Shown here: one piece after another, positions 42,369-51,000 of the stretch | How positions within the stretch are numbered: position 1 is the stretch's first letter | Layout: each line of letters starts with the position of its first letter | DNA from: an uncultured Ruminococcus sp. | GTDB lineage: Bacteria > Bacillota > Clostridia > Lachnospirales > Lachnospiraceae | Direction: 5' to 3' | Length of the DNA: 64,000 nucleotides | Assembly (NCBI GenBank): GCA_900066355.1 | Contig: FMEL01000007.1 | Coordinates: 62,001-126,000, forward strand | Position numbers and translations under genes: made by a program | Notes under the pieces: model-generated | Databases searched by the model: none | Told to the model about the DNA's origin: nothing | Seen by the model: the letters and a program-made list of their open reading frames with translations, nothing else

Positions 42369-44177
42369 ATGAGTAACAAAGAAATTAAGGATAGATTATC
42401 TGACGGTGAAGGGGCACCGGATGAGCGCACAGATATGGAAGAGCAGATTGATGCGGTTATGGACAGACTGACAGATCCGCCGGACGATGAAGAAGACCTG
42501 GATGATCTGGGCGAGTATGATGATTCAAAAGAAGAATATGAGGATACAGAGCCGGACGAAGAGTTGTCCACAGATGAAGAAGCAGCAGAGGATGACGAAG
42601 AATCCACAGATGATGCAGAGTCATACGATGAAGCAGGAGAAGTGTACGAAGAGAGACCGCATCCGGCGAGACATAAGTCGGCAAGACCGGGTCCTGTTGT
42701 ATATGTTCCGCTGGATGATATGGATGAACAGCCGGTGCAGAAAAAGAAACGACATAAGAAGAAACACAAGGGCGGGCGTATCTTTGGCCTTCTGCTTTTG
42801 ATGGTGCTTGTGGTTGGTGGCTGCGCTTATGCAGGAGCAAGTTATTATTTTTCAGATCGATTTTTTGAGGGAACATGGATCAATGGTGTGAACTGTTCGC
42901 AGATGACTGCATATGAAGTAGAAAACCTGTTTAAGCAGAAATTTCAGGATTATTCTATTGAAGTTTCTTCGAGAGGACTGGATCCACAGACAATCGCCGG
43001 AGATCAGATTGATTACCAGTATCTTTCTACCGGAGAAGTGCTGAAACTTTTGCAGCAGCAGAAGCCATATGAGTGGATTAAGGGCATGTATGAACAGAAG
43101 AGCTATACTGTTTCCGAGAATACAGGTTACAACAAGACCAAACTTCAGGAGCAGCTCAAATCACTGAACTGTGCCCAGGCAGAGAATCAGACAGCACCGG
43201 AGAATGCATATGTGGCCTTTCAGGATGGACAGTTTGTGATCGTTCCGGAGACGGAAGGAAGCAAGCTTAATATCAAGCAGGCATATCAGGTATTGGATGC
43301 GGCTGTTGAGTCCGGACAGACAAGTGTTAATTTTGCGGATACACCGGAAGCATATGTCAGCGCTGATGTTACACAGAATGATCAGGCACTGCAGTCTGCT
43401 CTGGAAGCATGCAATAACTATACGAGAGCAAGTATTACCTATACTTTTGGTGACCGTACAGAAACGCTCGATGGCAATACCATCAAAGACTGGCTGCAGT
43501 TTGACGAGAAGGGACAGCTTGTATGGGATGATAATTCTTTCCAGCAGCATGTGGCTGATTACGTGGCACAGCTTGCAGCAACTTATGATACAGTCGGTAC
43601 AGAGAGAGAATTTCAGACAACAAGCGGCAGAACCGTTTATGTATCCAGTTCCGTATACGGATGGAAGATCGACCAGAGTGCGGAGACAGCACAGCTGAGT
43701 AAGGAAATCCAGTCCGGTACACAGACGACGAGGGAGCCGGTCTTCTCCCAGACAGCAAATGCTTACGGAGTAAATGATCTTGGTAATACTTATATTGAAG
43801 TTGATTTAAGCGAACAGCATATGTACTATTATCAGAACGGTGCAGATATTTTTGAATCTGATTTCGTTTCCGGTAATATGAGTTACGCAGATCGCCAGAC
43901 ACATGCCGGTATCTTTACGCTCTATTATAAGAAGAGCCCGGATGTACTCAGAGGAACAATGAAAGCAGATGGTACTTACGAGTACGAATCAAAGGTTGAA
44001 TACTGGATGCCGTTTGATGGCGGAATCGGATTCCATGATGCTTCATGGAGAGGTGAGTTCGGCGGCGATATTTACCTGACAGACGGTTCACATGGATGTA
44101 TCAACATGCCACCGGAAAATGCCGGTATTCTGTATGATCTGATACAGTATGATGTGCCGATCGTCTGCTTCTACTAA
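42369..44177 (+). CDS. L,D-transpeptidase with PG-binding region and acidic cytoplasmic tail
   Basis: 602-aa membrane-anchored enzyme that would form 3-3 peptidoglycan cross-links. Residues 1-95 are extremely acidic (runs of D/E), residues 101-136 strongly basic (KKKRHKKKHKGG), and 138-160 a membrane helix. The outside part has a PG-binding-4-like region (about 165-450) and a YkuD domain with catalytic Cys577 in DGSHGCINMPPENA. The protein ends only 25 residues later. AGGAGAGTATAATAA precedes the ATG. A small membrane protein follows 21 bases later. Confidence 0.9.
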   Translation: MSNKEIKDRLSDGEGAPDERTDMEEQIDAVMDRLTDPPDDEEDLDDLGEYDDSKEEYEDTEPDEELSTDEEAAEDDEESTDDAESYDEAGEVYEERPHPARHKSARPGPVVYVPLDDMDEQPVQKKKRHKKKHKGGRIFGLLLLMVLVVGGCAYAGASYYFSDRFFEGTWINGVNCSQMTAYEVENLFKQKFQDYSIEVSSRGLDPQTIAGDQIDYQYLSTGEVLKLLQQQKPYEWIKGMYEQKSYTVSENTGYNKTKLQEQLKSLNCAQAENQTAPENAYVAFQDGQFVIVPETEGSKLNIKQAYQVLDAAVESGQTSVNFADTPEAYVSADVTQNDQALQSALEACNNYTRASITYTFGDRTETLDGNTIKDWLQFDEKGQLVWDDNSFQQHVADYVAQLAATYDTVGTEREFQTTSGRTVYVSSSVYGWKIDQSAETAQLSKEIQSGTQTTREPVFSQTANAYGVNDLGNTYIEVDLSEQHMYYYQNGADIFESDFVSGNMSYADRQTHAGIFTLYYKKSPDVLRGTMKADGTYEYESKVEYWMPFDGGIGFHDASWRGEFGGDIYLTDGSHGCINMPPENAGILYDLIQYDVPIVCFY

Positions 44178-44198
44178 AAAACAGGAGAAAGAATAATT

Positions 44199-44498
44199 AT
44201 GATGGACAAATCTTTTGGTCTTATTCTGGCCGTAATCGCACTGGTTGCCGGAATCATGCTTCTGACAGGACATGGTGATATTTTATTGAAGGGCGGTAAC
44301 ACAAAGCTCCGCAAAGAAAAATACGATGAGAAAAAAATGACATGGGGCTCAGGCGTTGCACTTCTTCTGATTGGTGTGGCAACCCTTATAGACAGCTATA
44401 CGACGAGCCTTGTAGCAGAAATTATTTATATCATTGTACTGATTGCAATTCTCGGATGGTTGGTATACTATCTGAAAACGAAGTGTGCGAAGAAATAA
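44199..44498 (+). CDS. Small membrane protein, DUF3784-like
   Basis: 99-aa protein with three predicted membrane helices (residues 6-22, 48-65 and 70-91) and a polar loop GGNTKLRKEKYDEKKM between the first two. The loop resembles DUF3784 proteins, which have no known function. ACAGGAGAAAG precedes the ATG; it follows the transpeptidase gene by 21 bases and shares its terminator, so the two are probably co-transcribed. Confidence 0.75.
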   Translation: MMDKSFGLILAVIALVAGIMLLTGHGDILLKGGNTKLRKEKYDEKKMTWGSGVALLLIGVATLIDSYTTSLVAEIIYIIVLIAILGWLVYYLKTKCAKK

Positions 44499-44540
44499 TA
44501 ATTGCATAAAATTCAGAGACAAATTTCTGACGACACAAAC

Positions 44541-44578
44541 AAAGAGCATGGAAGAAATCGAATCTTCCATGCTCTTTT
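44541..44578. terminator. Bidirectional terminator between membrane-protein and HAD genes
   Basis: A perfect 15-bp stem, 44541-44555 with 44563-44577, with a seven-base loop, A-rich on the left and TTTT on the right, between convergent genes. Confidence 0.88.
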
Positions 44579-44619
44579 CGCCTTAAGTATAAGAGTAAAT
44601 AGTTTATGATGTCTTTTCA

Positions 44620-45240
44620 TTAACAAAACAGTGTAATGAGATCCATTGGTTTACTGATCCGCATATCCGGCTCCGGAACCTCACCGAAACCATATTCCGC
44701 AAGGACAAACGGAACTCCGGCTTTGCGGCATGCCTCGAAGTCTCCCATTGTATCGCCGACATAGACCGGATCCTTCAAACCATTCTGATCAGCAATCTGG
44801 CGGATGTTGGAACCTTTATCAAGACCGGTATCTCCATTACAGAGATGTCCCTGGAAATATTTGGCGAATCCGGTTTTTTCAAGGAAAAGTTCGATATAAC
44901 CACACTGACTGTTGCTGACGATATAAAGAGGATATTGTGCGGACAGAATCTGCAGGGCTTTTTCCAGATCCTCATAGAGAGGTGCACCGGTAATATGAAG
45001 AAGTGCATGTTCTGCCTCGCAGCAGTCATCGATCAGGCGAAGCTGTTCATTCTCCGGATATTCGGGAAAGACCAGAGCTGCAATTTCAGCCAGGGGCTTT
45101 CCGAAAAGTGTTTTGAGCTGACCGGCTGTGATGGTAAGGTCTATCTGTTCTTTTTGCCGGAGATAATCAGTCCAAGCTTTTGCTACGACATCTGTAGAGT
45201 CCCACAAAGTACCGTCTACGTCAAAAATGATACTGTCCAT
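44620..45240 (-). CDS. HAD family phosphatase (phosphoglycolate phosphatase-like)
   Basis: 206-aa haloacid dehalogenase-type hydrolase. The nucleophile motif is IIFDVDGTLWDSTDVV at the N-terminus, motif II is in LYIVSNSQCG, and the acidic motif IV is in VYVGDTMGDFEACRKAGVPF. A helical cap (residues 20-85) places it in the Gph/PGMB-type subgroup. The substrate cannot be told. AAAGGATTTTT precedes the ATG. It diverges from mutY. Confidence 0.85.
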   Translation of the reverse strand: MDSIIFDVDGTLWDSTDVVAKAWTDYLRQKEQIDLTITAGQLKTLFGKPLAEIAALVFPEYPENEQLRLIDDCCEAEHALLHITGAPLYEDLEKALQILSAQYPLYIVSNSQCGYIELFLEKTGFAKYFQGHLCNGDTGLDKGSNIRQIADQNGLKDPVYVGDTMGDFEACRKAGVPFVLAEYGFGEVPEPDMRISKPMDLITLFC

Positions 45241-45346
45241 AGTAAAAATCCTTTCGATAAATTCATCTGAAGTGTTATTTATGTTACCATGTCTGATATT
45301 CTATCTGTTATAATAAAAAAAATCAACTGTCTTTTGGCAGGATTTA

Positions 45347-45355
45347 TGTTATACT
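45347..45355 (+). promoter_or_regulatory. Extended -10 promoter of mutY
   Basis: TGTTATACT at 45347-45355 is an extended -10 box about 68 bases before mutY in the spacer between the divergent HAD and mutY genes. Confidence 0.5.
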
Positions 45356-45423
45356 TAAGCAGTATTGAAAAATAATCTGGCATTGTTTTCAGTAACAATA
45401 TTCCATCAGATCCGGAGGATTTT

Positions 45424-46482
45424 ATGCTAAATGAGATTGTACAGCCGCTTATAAGCTGGTACAGACAAAATAAACGGATCCTTCCGTGGAGAGATCAGAA
45501 GAATGCTTATTATACCTGGGTGTCGGAGATTATGCTTCAGCAGACCAGAGTAGAAGCTGTAAAGCCGTATTTTCTCCGTTTTATCGGAGAACTTCCGGAT
45601 GTGAAGGCTCTTGCAGAATGCCCCGAAGAGAAGCTTATGAAGCTGTGGGAAGGACTGGGGTATTATAATCGGGTAAGAAATATGCAGACCGCAGCACAGA
45701 CTGTAGTTAGTGAATATAGTGGTATTTTGCCGGCATCTTATGAGGAATTGCTCGCACTTAAGGGTATCGGAAGTTACACAGCAGGCGCGATCGCGTCAAT
45801 CGCTTATGATATTCCTGTTCCGGCAGTTGACGGTAATGTCCTTCGTGTTTTTTCCAGGATCGCCGAGGATCGTCAGGATATCATGAAGCAGTCTGTTCGC
45901 CGTCAGGTCGAAGAGAAACTGCTGGGGATCATGCCGAAAGAGGCACCCGGCGATTTTAATCAGGCATTGATGGAGCTCGGAGCAGTGGTGTGCGTACCCA
46001 ACGGACCGGCGCGGTGTATGGAATGTCCGGTTGCAGCATTGTGTAAGGCGTATCATCATGGCACGGTTGATGAATTTCCGGTAAAAGCACCAAAGAAAAA
46101 GCGAACCATCGAAAACAGAACGGTTCTTGTGATTCAGGACGGTGAGCGTACTGCAATTCATAAAAGACCGCAGGAAGGACTTCTGGCAGGGCTTTATGAA
46201 CTGCCGAATGTCGAAGGTCATCTGAGTATGGATGAAGCACTTCAGAAGGTAAAAGAGATGAATCTGGAGCCGCTTCATATTGAGACGCTGCCTGAGGCAA
46301 AGCATATTTTTTCTCACATAGAATGGAGAATGACCGGTTACCGCATCCGTGTGTCTTCGCTGGAAGAACGGAAGGAATCATCGTTTATTTTTACCGAAAA
46401 GAAACAGTCTGAAAAGCAGTATGCGATACCGTCTGCTTTCCGGGCATATATAAAATACATGAAGGAGAAACCAGGAAAATGA
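45424..46482 (+). CDS. mutY: A/G-specific adenine DNA glycosylase
   Basis: Base-excision glycosylase (352 aa) that removes adenine opposite 8-oxoguanine. The helix-hairpin-helix is LLALKGIGSYTAGAIASIAY, with the catalytic Asp after it in PAVDGNVLRVFSR. The [4Fe-4S] cluster motif is C-x7-C-x2-C-x5-C (CVPNGPARCMECPVAALC). The C-terminal MutT-like domain (about 230-345) recognises 8-oxoG. ATCCGGAGGA precedes the ATG. It overlaps the next gene by four bases. Confidence 0.96.
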   Translation: MLNEIVQPLISWYRQNKRILPWRDQKNAYYTWVSEIMLQQTRVEAVKPYFLRFIGELPDVKALAECPEEKLMKLWEGLGYYNRVRNMQTAAQTVVSEYSGILPASYEELLALKGIGSYTAGAIASIAYDIPVPAVDGNVLRVFSRIAEDRQDIMKQSVRRQVEEKLLGIMPKEAPGDFNQALMELGAVVCVPNGPARCMECPVAALCKAYHHGTVDEFPVKAPKKKRTIENRTVLVIQDGERTAIHKRPQEGLLAGLYELPNVEGHLSMDEALQKVKEMNLEPLHIETLPEAKHIFSHIEWRMTGYRIRVSSLEERKESSFIFTEKKQSEKQYAIPSAFRAYIKYMKEKPGK

Positions 46483-47492
46483 AATTACTGAGTATTGCAA
46501 TTCCCTGTTATAATTCAGAAGCATATATGGAAAAATGTATCGAGTCTCTTTTAAAGGGTGGAGAAGATGTGGAGATTCTTGTAGTAAATGACGGATCTTC
46601 CGACCGTACTGCAGAGATCGCAGATGCATATGCAGAGAAATATCCGACGATTATTAAGGCTGTCCATCAGGAAAACGGCGGACATGGAGAAGCTGTCAAT
46701 GCCGGCATCCGTAATGCCACAGGCCTTTATTTCAAGGTTGTAGACAGCGATGACTGGGTAAATGAAGAAGCTTATGCAAAGATTCTGCATACACTGGGAG
46801 AACTCGTGCGTGGACCGGAGACAGTAGATATGCTGATCAGCAATTTTGTTTATGAGAAGCAGGGGGCAGCCCGCAAGAAAGTTATGCAGTACCGTCATTG
46901 CCTGCCGGTAAATGAGATTTTCGGATGGGACAGCGTGCATATGTCGAAGGGAAAATACCTTTTGATGCATTCGATTATTTACCGTACCAAACTCCTGCAT
47001 GAATGCGGAATGGAGCTTCCGAAGCATACATTCTATGTGGATAATATCTTTGCATTTGAGCCGCTGTCGTTTGTGAAGAAAATGTATTATCTGGATGTGA
47101 ATTTTTATCGTTACTTTATCGGAAGAGATGACCAGTCTGTAAACGAAAAGGTAATGATAAAAAGAATCGACCAGCAGATCAGAGTAAACAAACTGATGAC
47201 AGATATCTTCCATAATTGTCAGTTTGATAATAAATATGTGAAGAAATATATGTTGAGTTATCTGGATATCATCACGACAGTTTCTTCCATTATGCTGGTG
47301 CGTGCCGGTACACAGGAAGCGCTTGATAAGAAAAGAGAACTGCTGGATTATATCCGTGAGCAGGATCTGTGGCTTTATCACAAATTGCGTTACAGCATCC
47401 TCGGACGTGCGGCAAATCTGCCGGGAAGAGGCGGACGTAAGATGTTTGTGGCTGCGTATAAAATATGTCAGAAATTCTACGGATTTAACTAA
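46479..47492 (+). CDS. Family 2 glycosyltransferase
   Basis: 337-aa GT-A glycosyltransferase. The N-terminus LLSIAIPCYNSEAYMEKCIE and LVVNDGSSDRTAEIADAYAE (20 residues) carry the nucleotide-sugar site, and KVVDSDDWV gives the DxD-type motif. There are no membrane helices at the C-terminus. Donor and acceptor are unknown; such proteins usually decorate cell-surface glycans. It is joined to mutY by ATGA overlap, an operon link without evident functional meaning. Confidence 0.9.
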   Translation: MKLLSIAIPCYNSEAYMEKCIESLLKGGEDVEILVVNDGSSDRTAEIADAYAEKYPTIIKAVHQENGGHGEAVNAGIRNATGLYFKVVDSDDWVNEEAYAKILHTLGELVRGPETVDMLISNFVYEKQGAARKKVMQYRHCLPVNEIFGWDSVHMSKGKYLLMHSIIYRTKLLHECGMELPKHTFYVDNIFAFEPLSFVKKMYYLDVNFYRYFIGRDDQSVNEKVMIKRIDQQIRVNKLMTDIFHNCQFDNKYVKKYMLSYLDIITTVSSIMLVRAGTQEALDKKRELLDYIREQDLWLYHKLRYSILGRAANLPGRGGRKMFVAAYKICQKFYGFN

Positions 47493-47501
47493 AATCAAAA
47501 T

Positions 47502-47536
47502 AAAACTTCTGCTGAGTGACCGGCAGAAGTTTTTTA
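47502..47536. terminator. Terminator after the glycosyltransferase gene
   Basis: AAAACTTCTGC (47502-47512) pairs with GCAGAAGTTTT (47523-47533) and runs into a T-tract. It can also serve the lipid kinase gene on the other strand. Repeat copy C starts in the T-run. Confidence 0.85.
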
Positions 47537-47629
47537 TGTAATAGGAAATTACTCCGTAATGTTCCTATTACATAAAAACGCTCCGCGAGGATGCGACCAG
47601 ATGCATGAGGAACTTGTCCGCTTTGTTCT
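47530..47629 (+). repeat. Dispersed hairpin element, copy C (internally deleted)
   Basis: Identical to copy B through the left hairpin and on to ATGCATGAGGAAC (47601-47613 region), then joins directly to TTGTCCGCTTTGTTCT, the right end. About 90 bases of the complete copy are missing. It ends 12 bases before the stop codon of the minus-strand lipid kinase. Confidence 0.85.
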
Positions 47630-47641
47630 AGTTACAGGAAA

Positions 47642-48565
47642 TTATGAGATCATGCGCACCTGCCTGGAGCCGATGGATACGGAAAAATCTTTCAGGATTC
47701 CGGCGGATTCTCCGTCTTTGTGCACCGGCAGTGCGAGATCACTGTGGATATCTATTTTTTTACAGCGGAAAATGTGGATACCATGAAAAATCGTGTGTTT
47801 TCCGAAAAATGCTGTCGGAAGACAACACAGGACTTTGGGCTTGCTTAAGCCGTCGACTACGATGACATCGAGATATCCGTCAGACGGACTGGCATTCGGG
47901 CAGAACTTAAAACCGCCGCCTTCGTATTTCTGATTCATGACTGCAGTAAAATATACTTTGGAAAACTGCTGCACGTTGTCATCGTCCATGACAAGTGTCA
48001 TAGGAGAAGGATTCAGAAAAAGAAGCTGTTTTAATGCAACAAAAAGATAGACCAGCTTTCCGAGTCCGATACGGTTAAGAACTTTTTTCATTGGTGTGAT
48101 CCCGACCTCATGACATACGCCGGCATCAAAACCGATGCCACAGCTTATGGCAAAGTGACTGCTTCCCGTACTGCAGGTGAGTGTCGGAACATCCATCGGA
48201 TGAGGCCGGCAGTCGGAAAGAATCAGATTAAGTGCCTCGGTGGGAGCCATCGGAAGTTTCATGCCACGGCAGAAATCATTTCCGGATCCGGTAGGAATAT
48301 AGCCGAATGTGATGCAGGAAAGATCATGCACACCACTTAAGACTTCCTGAATCGTACCGTCTCCTCCGACTGCAATGAGGGTTACCGGGTTTTCCGGGGC
48401 AGCATCGGAAGTAATGGACTTAGACAGAAGAACGGCATGTCCTCTGTATTCTGTAAAAAATGTTTTATATTCAACATTTCGCTCATTTAAGATGCCTTCG
48501 AGTCCTTTCCAGATCAGGGCACCTTTTCCTGAGCGGGAATTAGGATTTACGATAAAATAGTACAT
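47642..48565 (-). CDS. Diacylglycerol/lipid kinase family protein
   Basis: 307-aa DAGK-catalytic-domain protein (YegS/DgkB type). It starts MYYFIVNPNSRSGKGA, has the ATP motif AVGGDGTIQEVLSG and the GTGNDF-like IPTGSGNDFCRG, and ends with a beta-sandwich domain (about 150-300). It probably phosphorylates diacylglycerol or a related lipid at the membrane. ATG 48565 behind AAGGGAGG is chosen over an in-frame ATG at 48595. The 3' end is next to repeat copy C. Confidence 0.88.
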   Translation of the reverse strand: MYYFIVNPNSRSGKGALIWKGLEGILNERNVEYKTFFTEYRGHAVLLSKSITSDAAPENPVTLIAVGGDGTIQEVLSGVHDLSCITFGYIPTGSGNDFCRGMKLPMAPTEALNLILSDCRPHPMDVPTLTCSTGSSHFAISCGIGFDAGVCHEVGITPMKKVLNRIGLGKLVYLFVALKQLLFLNPSPMTLVMDDDNVQQFSKVYFTAVMNQKYEGGGFKFCPNASPSDGYLDVIVVDGLSKPKVLCCLPTAFFGKHTIFHGIHIFRCKKIDIHSDLALPVHKDGESAGILKDFSVSIGSRQVRMIS

Positions 48566-48682
48566 AATTTCCTCCCTTACGTTCTTGTTTATCATAGCAT
48601 GACCGACAAAAATTTACAAATATTTCAGGCATTTATTATCATTGAAAGGAAGAGCAGTTATCTTCCTTTTTTTGTTGGGATA

Positions 48683-48691
48683 TGGTATACT
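48683..48691 (+). promoter_or_regulatory. Extended -10 promoter of topB
   Basis: TGGTATACT at 48683-48691 (TGnTATACT), about 50 bases before the topB start, in the spacer between divergent genes. Confidence 0.5.
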
Positions 48692-48740
48692 CACATCAAA
48701 GAAAATTCAGAAAATATCAACTTGAGAAAGAGGAACATCT

Positions 48741-50930
48741 ATGAAGTCATTGGTAATTGCAGAGAAACCATCTGTAGCACGGGATATTGCGAGAGTTCTC
48801 CACTGTAACCAGAAGGGAAACGGAATTCTGGAGGGAAAAGAATACGTGGTGACATGGGCACTGGGACATCTTGTGACGCTTGCAGATCCTGAGGAATATG
48901 ATAAAAAATATGTGAAATGGGATATGGAGACTCTGCCGATGATGCCGGAGAAGATGAAACTCGTGGTCATCCGTCAGACCTCCAAACAATATCAGGCAGT
49001 TAAAGCTCAACTGTTTCGAAAGGATATCGGGGATATCATTATTGCTACAGATGCTGGCAGAGAAGGAGAGCTTGTGGCGCGCTGGATTCTGGATAAATCT
49101 GGATGCCGCAAACCGATCCGTCGTCTCTGGATCTCCTCTGTGACAGATAAGGCGATCCGTGATGGGTTCCATAATCTGAAAGACGGCAGAGAATATGATA
49201 ATCTTTATCGCGCAGCGGTAGCCAGAGCAGAAGCTGACTGGCTGGTTGGTATCAATGGCACGAGAGCGCTGACATGCAGGCACAATGCCCAGCTTTCCTG
49301 CGGAAGAGTGCAGACACCGACACTGGCGATCATTGCAAGAAGAGAAGCGGAGATCCGTAAATTCCAGCCGGAAGAATATTATGGTGTTACCCTGCAGGCG
49401 GGTGGCATACAGTGGACATGGAAAGACACCAGAAGCGGCAGTTACCGTACATTCCAGAAAGACCGTGCAGAAGACATACGCAAAAATATTTCAGACGGTG
49501 TACTGGCAATCACCTCTGTAGCAAAGAAACCGAAGAAAACATATGCACCAGGTCTGTATGATCTGACGACGCTTCAGAGAGAGGCAAATCAGAAATACGG
49601 ATTTTCCGCAAAAGAAACTCTGAATATTATGCAGCGGCTTTATGAAAATCATAAGGTACTTACATATCCGCGAACGGATTCACGTTATATCGGAAAGGAT
49701 GTTGTACCGACGATCAAAGAACGTCTGAAAGCCTGTGGAACAGGCCCGTACAGAAAGCTTGCTGGAGTACTGATCAGCAAACCAATTCAGACAAACGGAA
49801 GCTTTGTGGATGATAAAAAGGTCAGTGACCATCATGCAATCATTCCGACGGAACAGTTTGTACAGCTTGATCATATGACGAACGAAGAACGCAAAATATA
49901 TGATATGGTCGTGCGTCGGTTCTTAAGTGTGCTTTATCCTGCATTTGAATATGAGCAGACTTCTCTTGAAGCAAAGGCAGCAGGACAGACTTTTGCAGCA
50001 AATGGAAAAACAGTTATAAGTGCCGGATGGAAAGCTGTCTATGAGGAGGGCATGCAGGAAGAAGATACGGAGGACAATGCACTGAAAGATCAGAAACTTC
50101 CTGTGTTCCGTCAAGGAGAAAAAATCCATATAGACAGTGTAAGGCTCACGAACGGCAAGACAAAACCACCGGCACATTTTACCGAGGCAACACTTCTTGC
50201 TGCGATGGAAAATCCGGTAAAATATATGTCGACGAAAGACTCACAGGCGGCAAAGACGCTGGGAGAGACCGGCGGACTTGGCACTGTTGCCACAAGAGCT
50301 GATATTATTGAGAAACTATTTCACACATTCCTTATGGAAAAACGTGGAAATGAGATTTATCTGACATCGAAGGCAAAACAGCTTCTGGAACTGGTACCGG
50401 AAGACTTAAAGAAACCGGAGCTGACAGCAGACTGGGAAAAGAAACTTTCCGATATTTCAAAGGGAAAGCTGAAACAAAAAGTATTTCTTGACGGAATTCG
50501 GGAATATACGGAAGAAATTGTTGGTGAGATAAAGACAGGAACAGGTACATTCCGTCACGATAACCTGACAAATAAAATCTGTCCGAACTGCGGAAAACGT
50601 CTTCTTGCAGTAAATGGTAAAAACAGTAAGATGCTGGTATGCCAGGACAGAGAATGTGGATACAGAGAGACTATTTCCCGTACGACCAATGCGCGCTGTC
50701 CGAAGTGTCACAAACGTATGGAGATGCTGGTCAAAGGAAAAGAAGAAACTTTCGTATGTGCATGCGGCTATAAAGAAAAGCTTTCTTCCTTCCAGGCAAG
50801 ACGTGCAAAAGAAGGCGCAGGCGTAAATAAAAGAGACGTGCAGAAATATTTGAAAAAGCAGCAAAAAGAGGCGGCAGAGCCGGTAAATAATGCATTTGCA
50901 CAGGCGCTGGCAGGCATTAAGCTGGATTGA
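48741..50930 (+). CDS. topB: DNA topoisomerase III
   Basis: Type IA topoisomerase (729 aa). The TOPRIM domain has SLVIAEKPSVARDIARVLHC (20 residues) and ATDAGREGELVARW; the active-site Tyr is in VLTYPRTDSRYIG. After the core (to about residue 600) come two zinc-ribbon-like Cys clusters (CPNCGKRLL to CQDRECGY, and CPKCHKRM to CACGYKEK). Length and tail fit TopB. It decatenates and resolves recombination intermediates. A single gene with its own promoter; GAAAGAGGAA precedes the ATG. Confidence 0.96.
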   Translation: MKSLVIAEKPSVARDIARVLHCNQKGNGILEGKEYVVTWALGHLVTLADPEEYDKKYVKWDMETLPMMPEKMKLVVIRQTSKQYQAVKAQLFRKDIGDIIIATDAGREGELVARWILDKSGCRKPIRRLWISSVTDKAIRDGFHNLKDGREYDNLYRAAVARAEADWLVGINGTRALTCRHNAQLSCGRVQTPTLAIIARREAEIRKFQPEEYYGVTLQAGGIQWTWKDTRSGSYRTFQKDRAEDIRKNISDGVLAITSVAKKPKKTYAPGLYDLTTLQREANQKYGFSAKETLNIMQRLYENHKVLTYPRTDSRYIGKDVVPTIKERLKACGTGPYRKLAGVLISKPIQTNGSFVDDKKVSDHHAIIPTEQFVQLDHMTNEERKIYDMVVRRFLSVLYPAFEYEQTSLEAKAAGQTFAANGKTVISAGWKAVYEEGMQEEDTEDNALKDQKLPVFRQGEKIHIDSVRLTNGKTKPPAHFTEATLLAAMENPVKYMSTKDSQAAKTLGETGGLGTVATRADIIEKLFHTFLMEKRGNEIYLTSKAKQLLELVPEDLKKPELTADWEKKLSDISKGKLKQKVFLDGIREYTEEIVGEIKTGTGTFRHDNLTNKICPNCGKRLLAVNGKNSKMLVCQDRECGYRETISRTTNARCPKCHKRMEMLVKGKEETFVCACGYKEKLSSFQARRAKEGAGVNKRDVQKYLKKQQKEAAEPVNNAFAQALAGIKLD

Positions 50931-51000
50931 GAAATCAGGTGCATAGAGCACTGGCAGAATTTAAAAACAAGGTAAAGCAGAATAAAAGGAGAGTGGGCTT

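Noticed and set aside
45486..45668. Short frames inside mutY and other housekeeping genes
   Set aside because: They overlap clearly identified genes in other frames and lack ribosome sites or motifs.
47559..47865. Small plus-strand frames over repeat copy C and the lipid kinase 3' end
   Set aside because: They are readings of the hairpin element and of the antisense of the kinase gene, with no homology visible.
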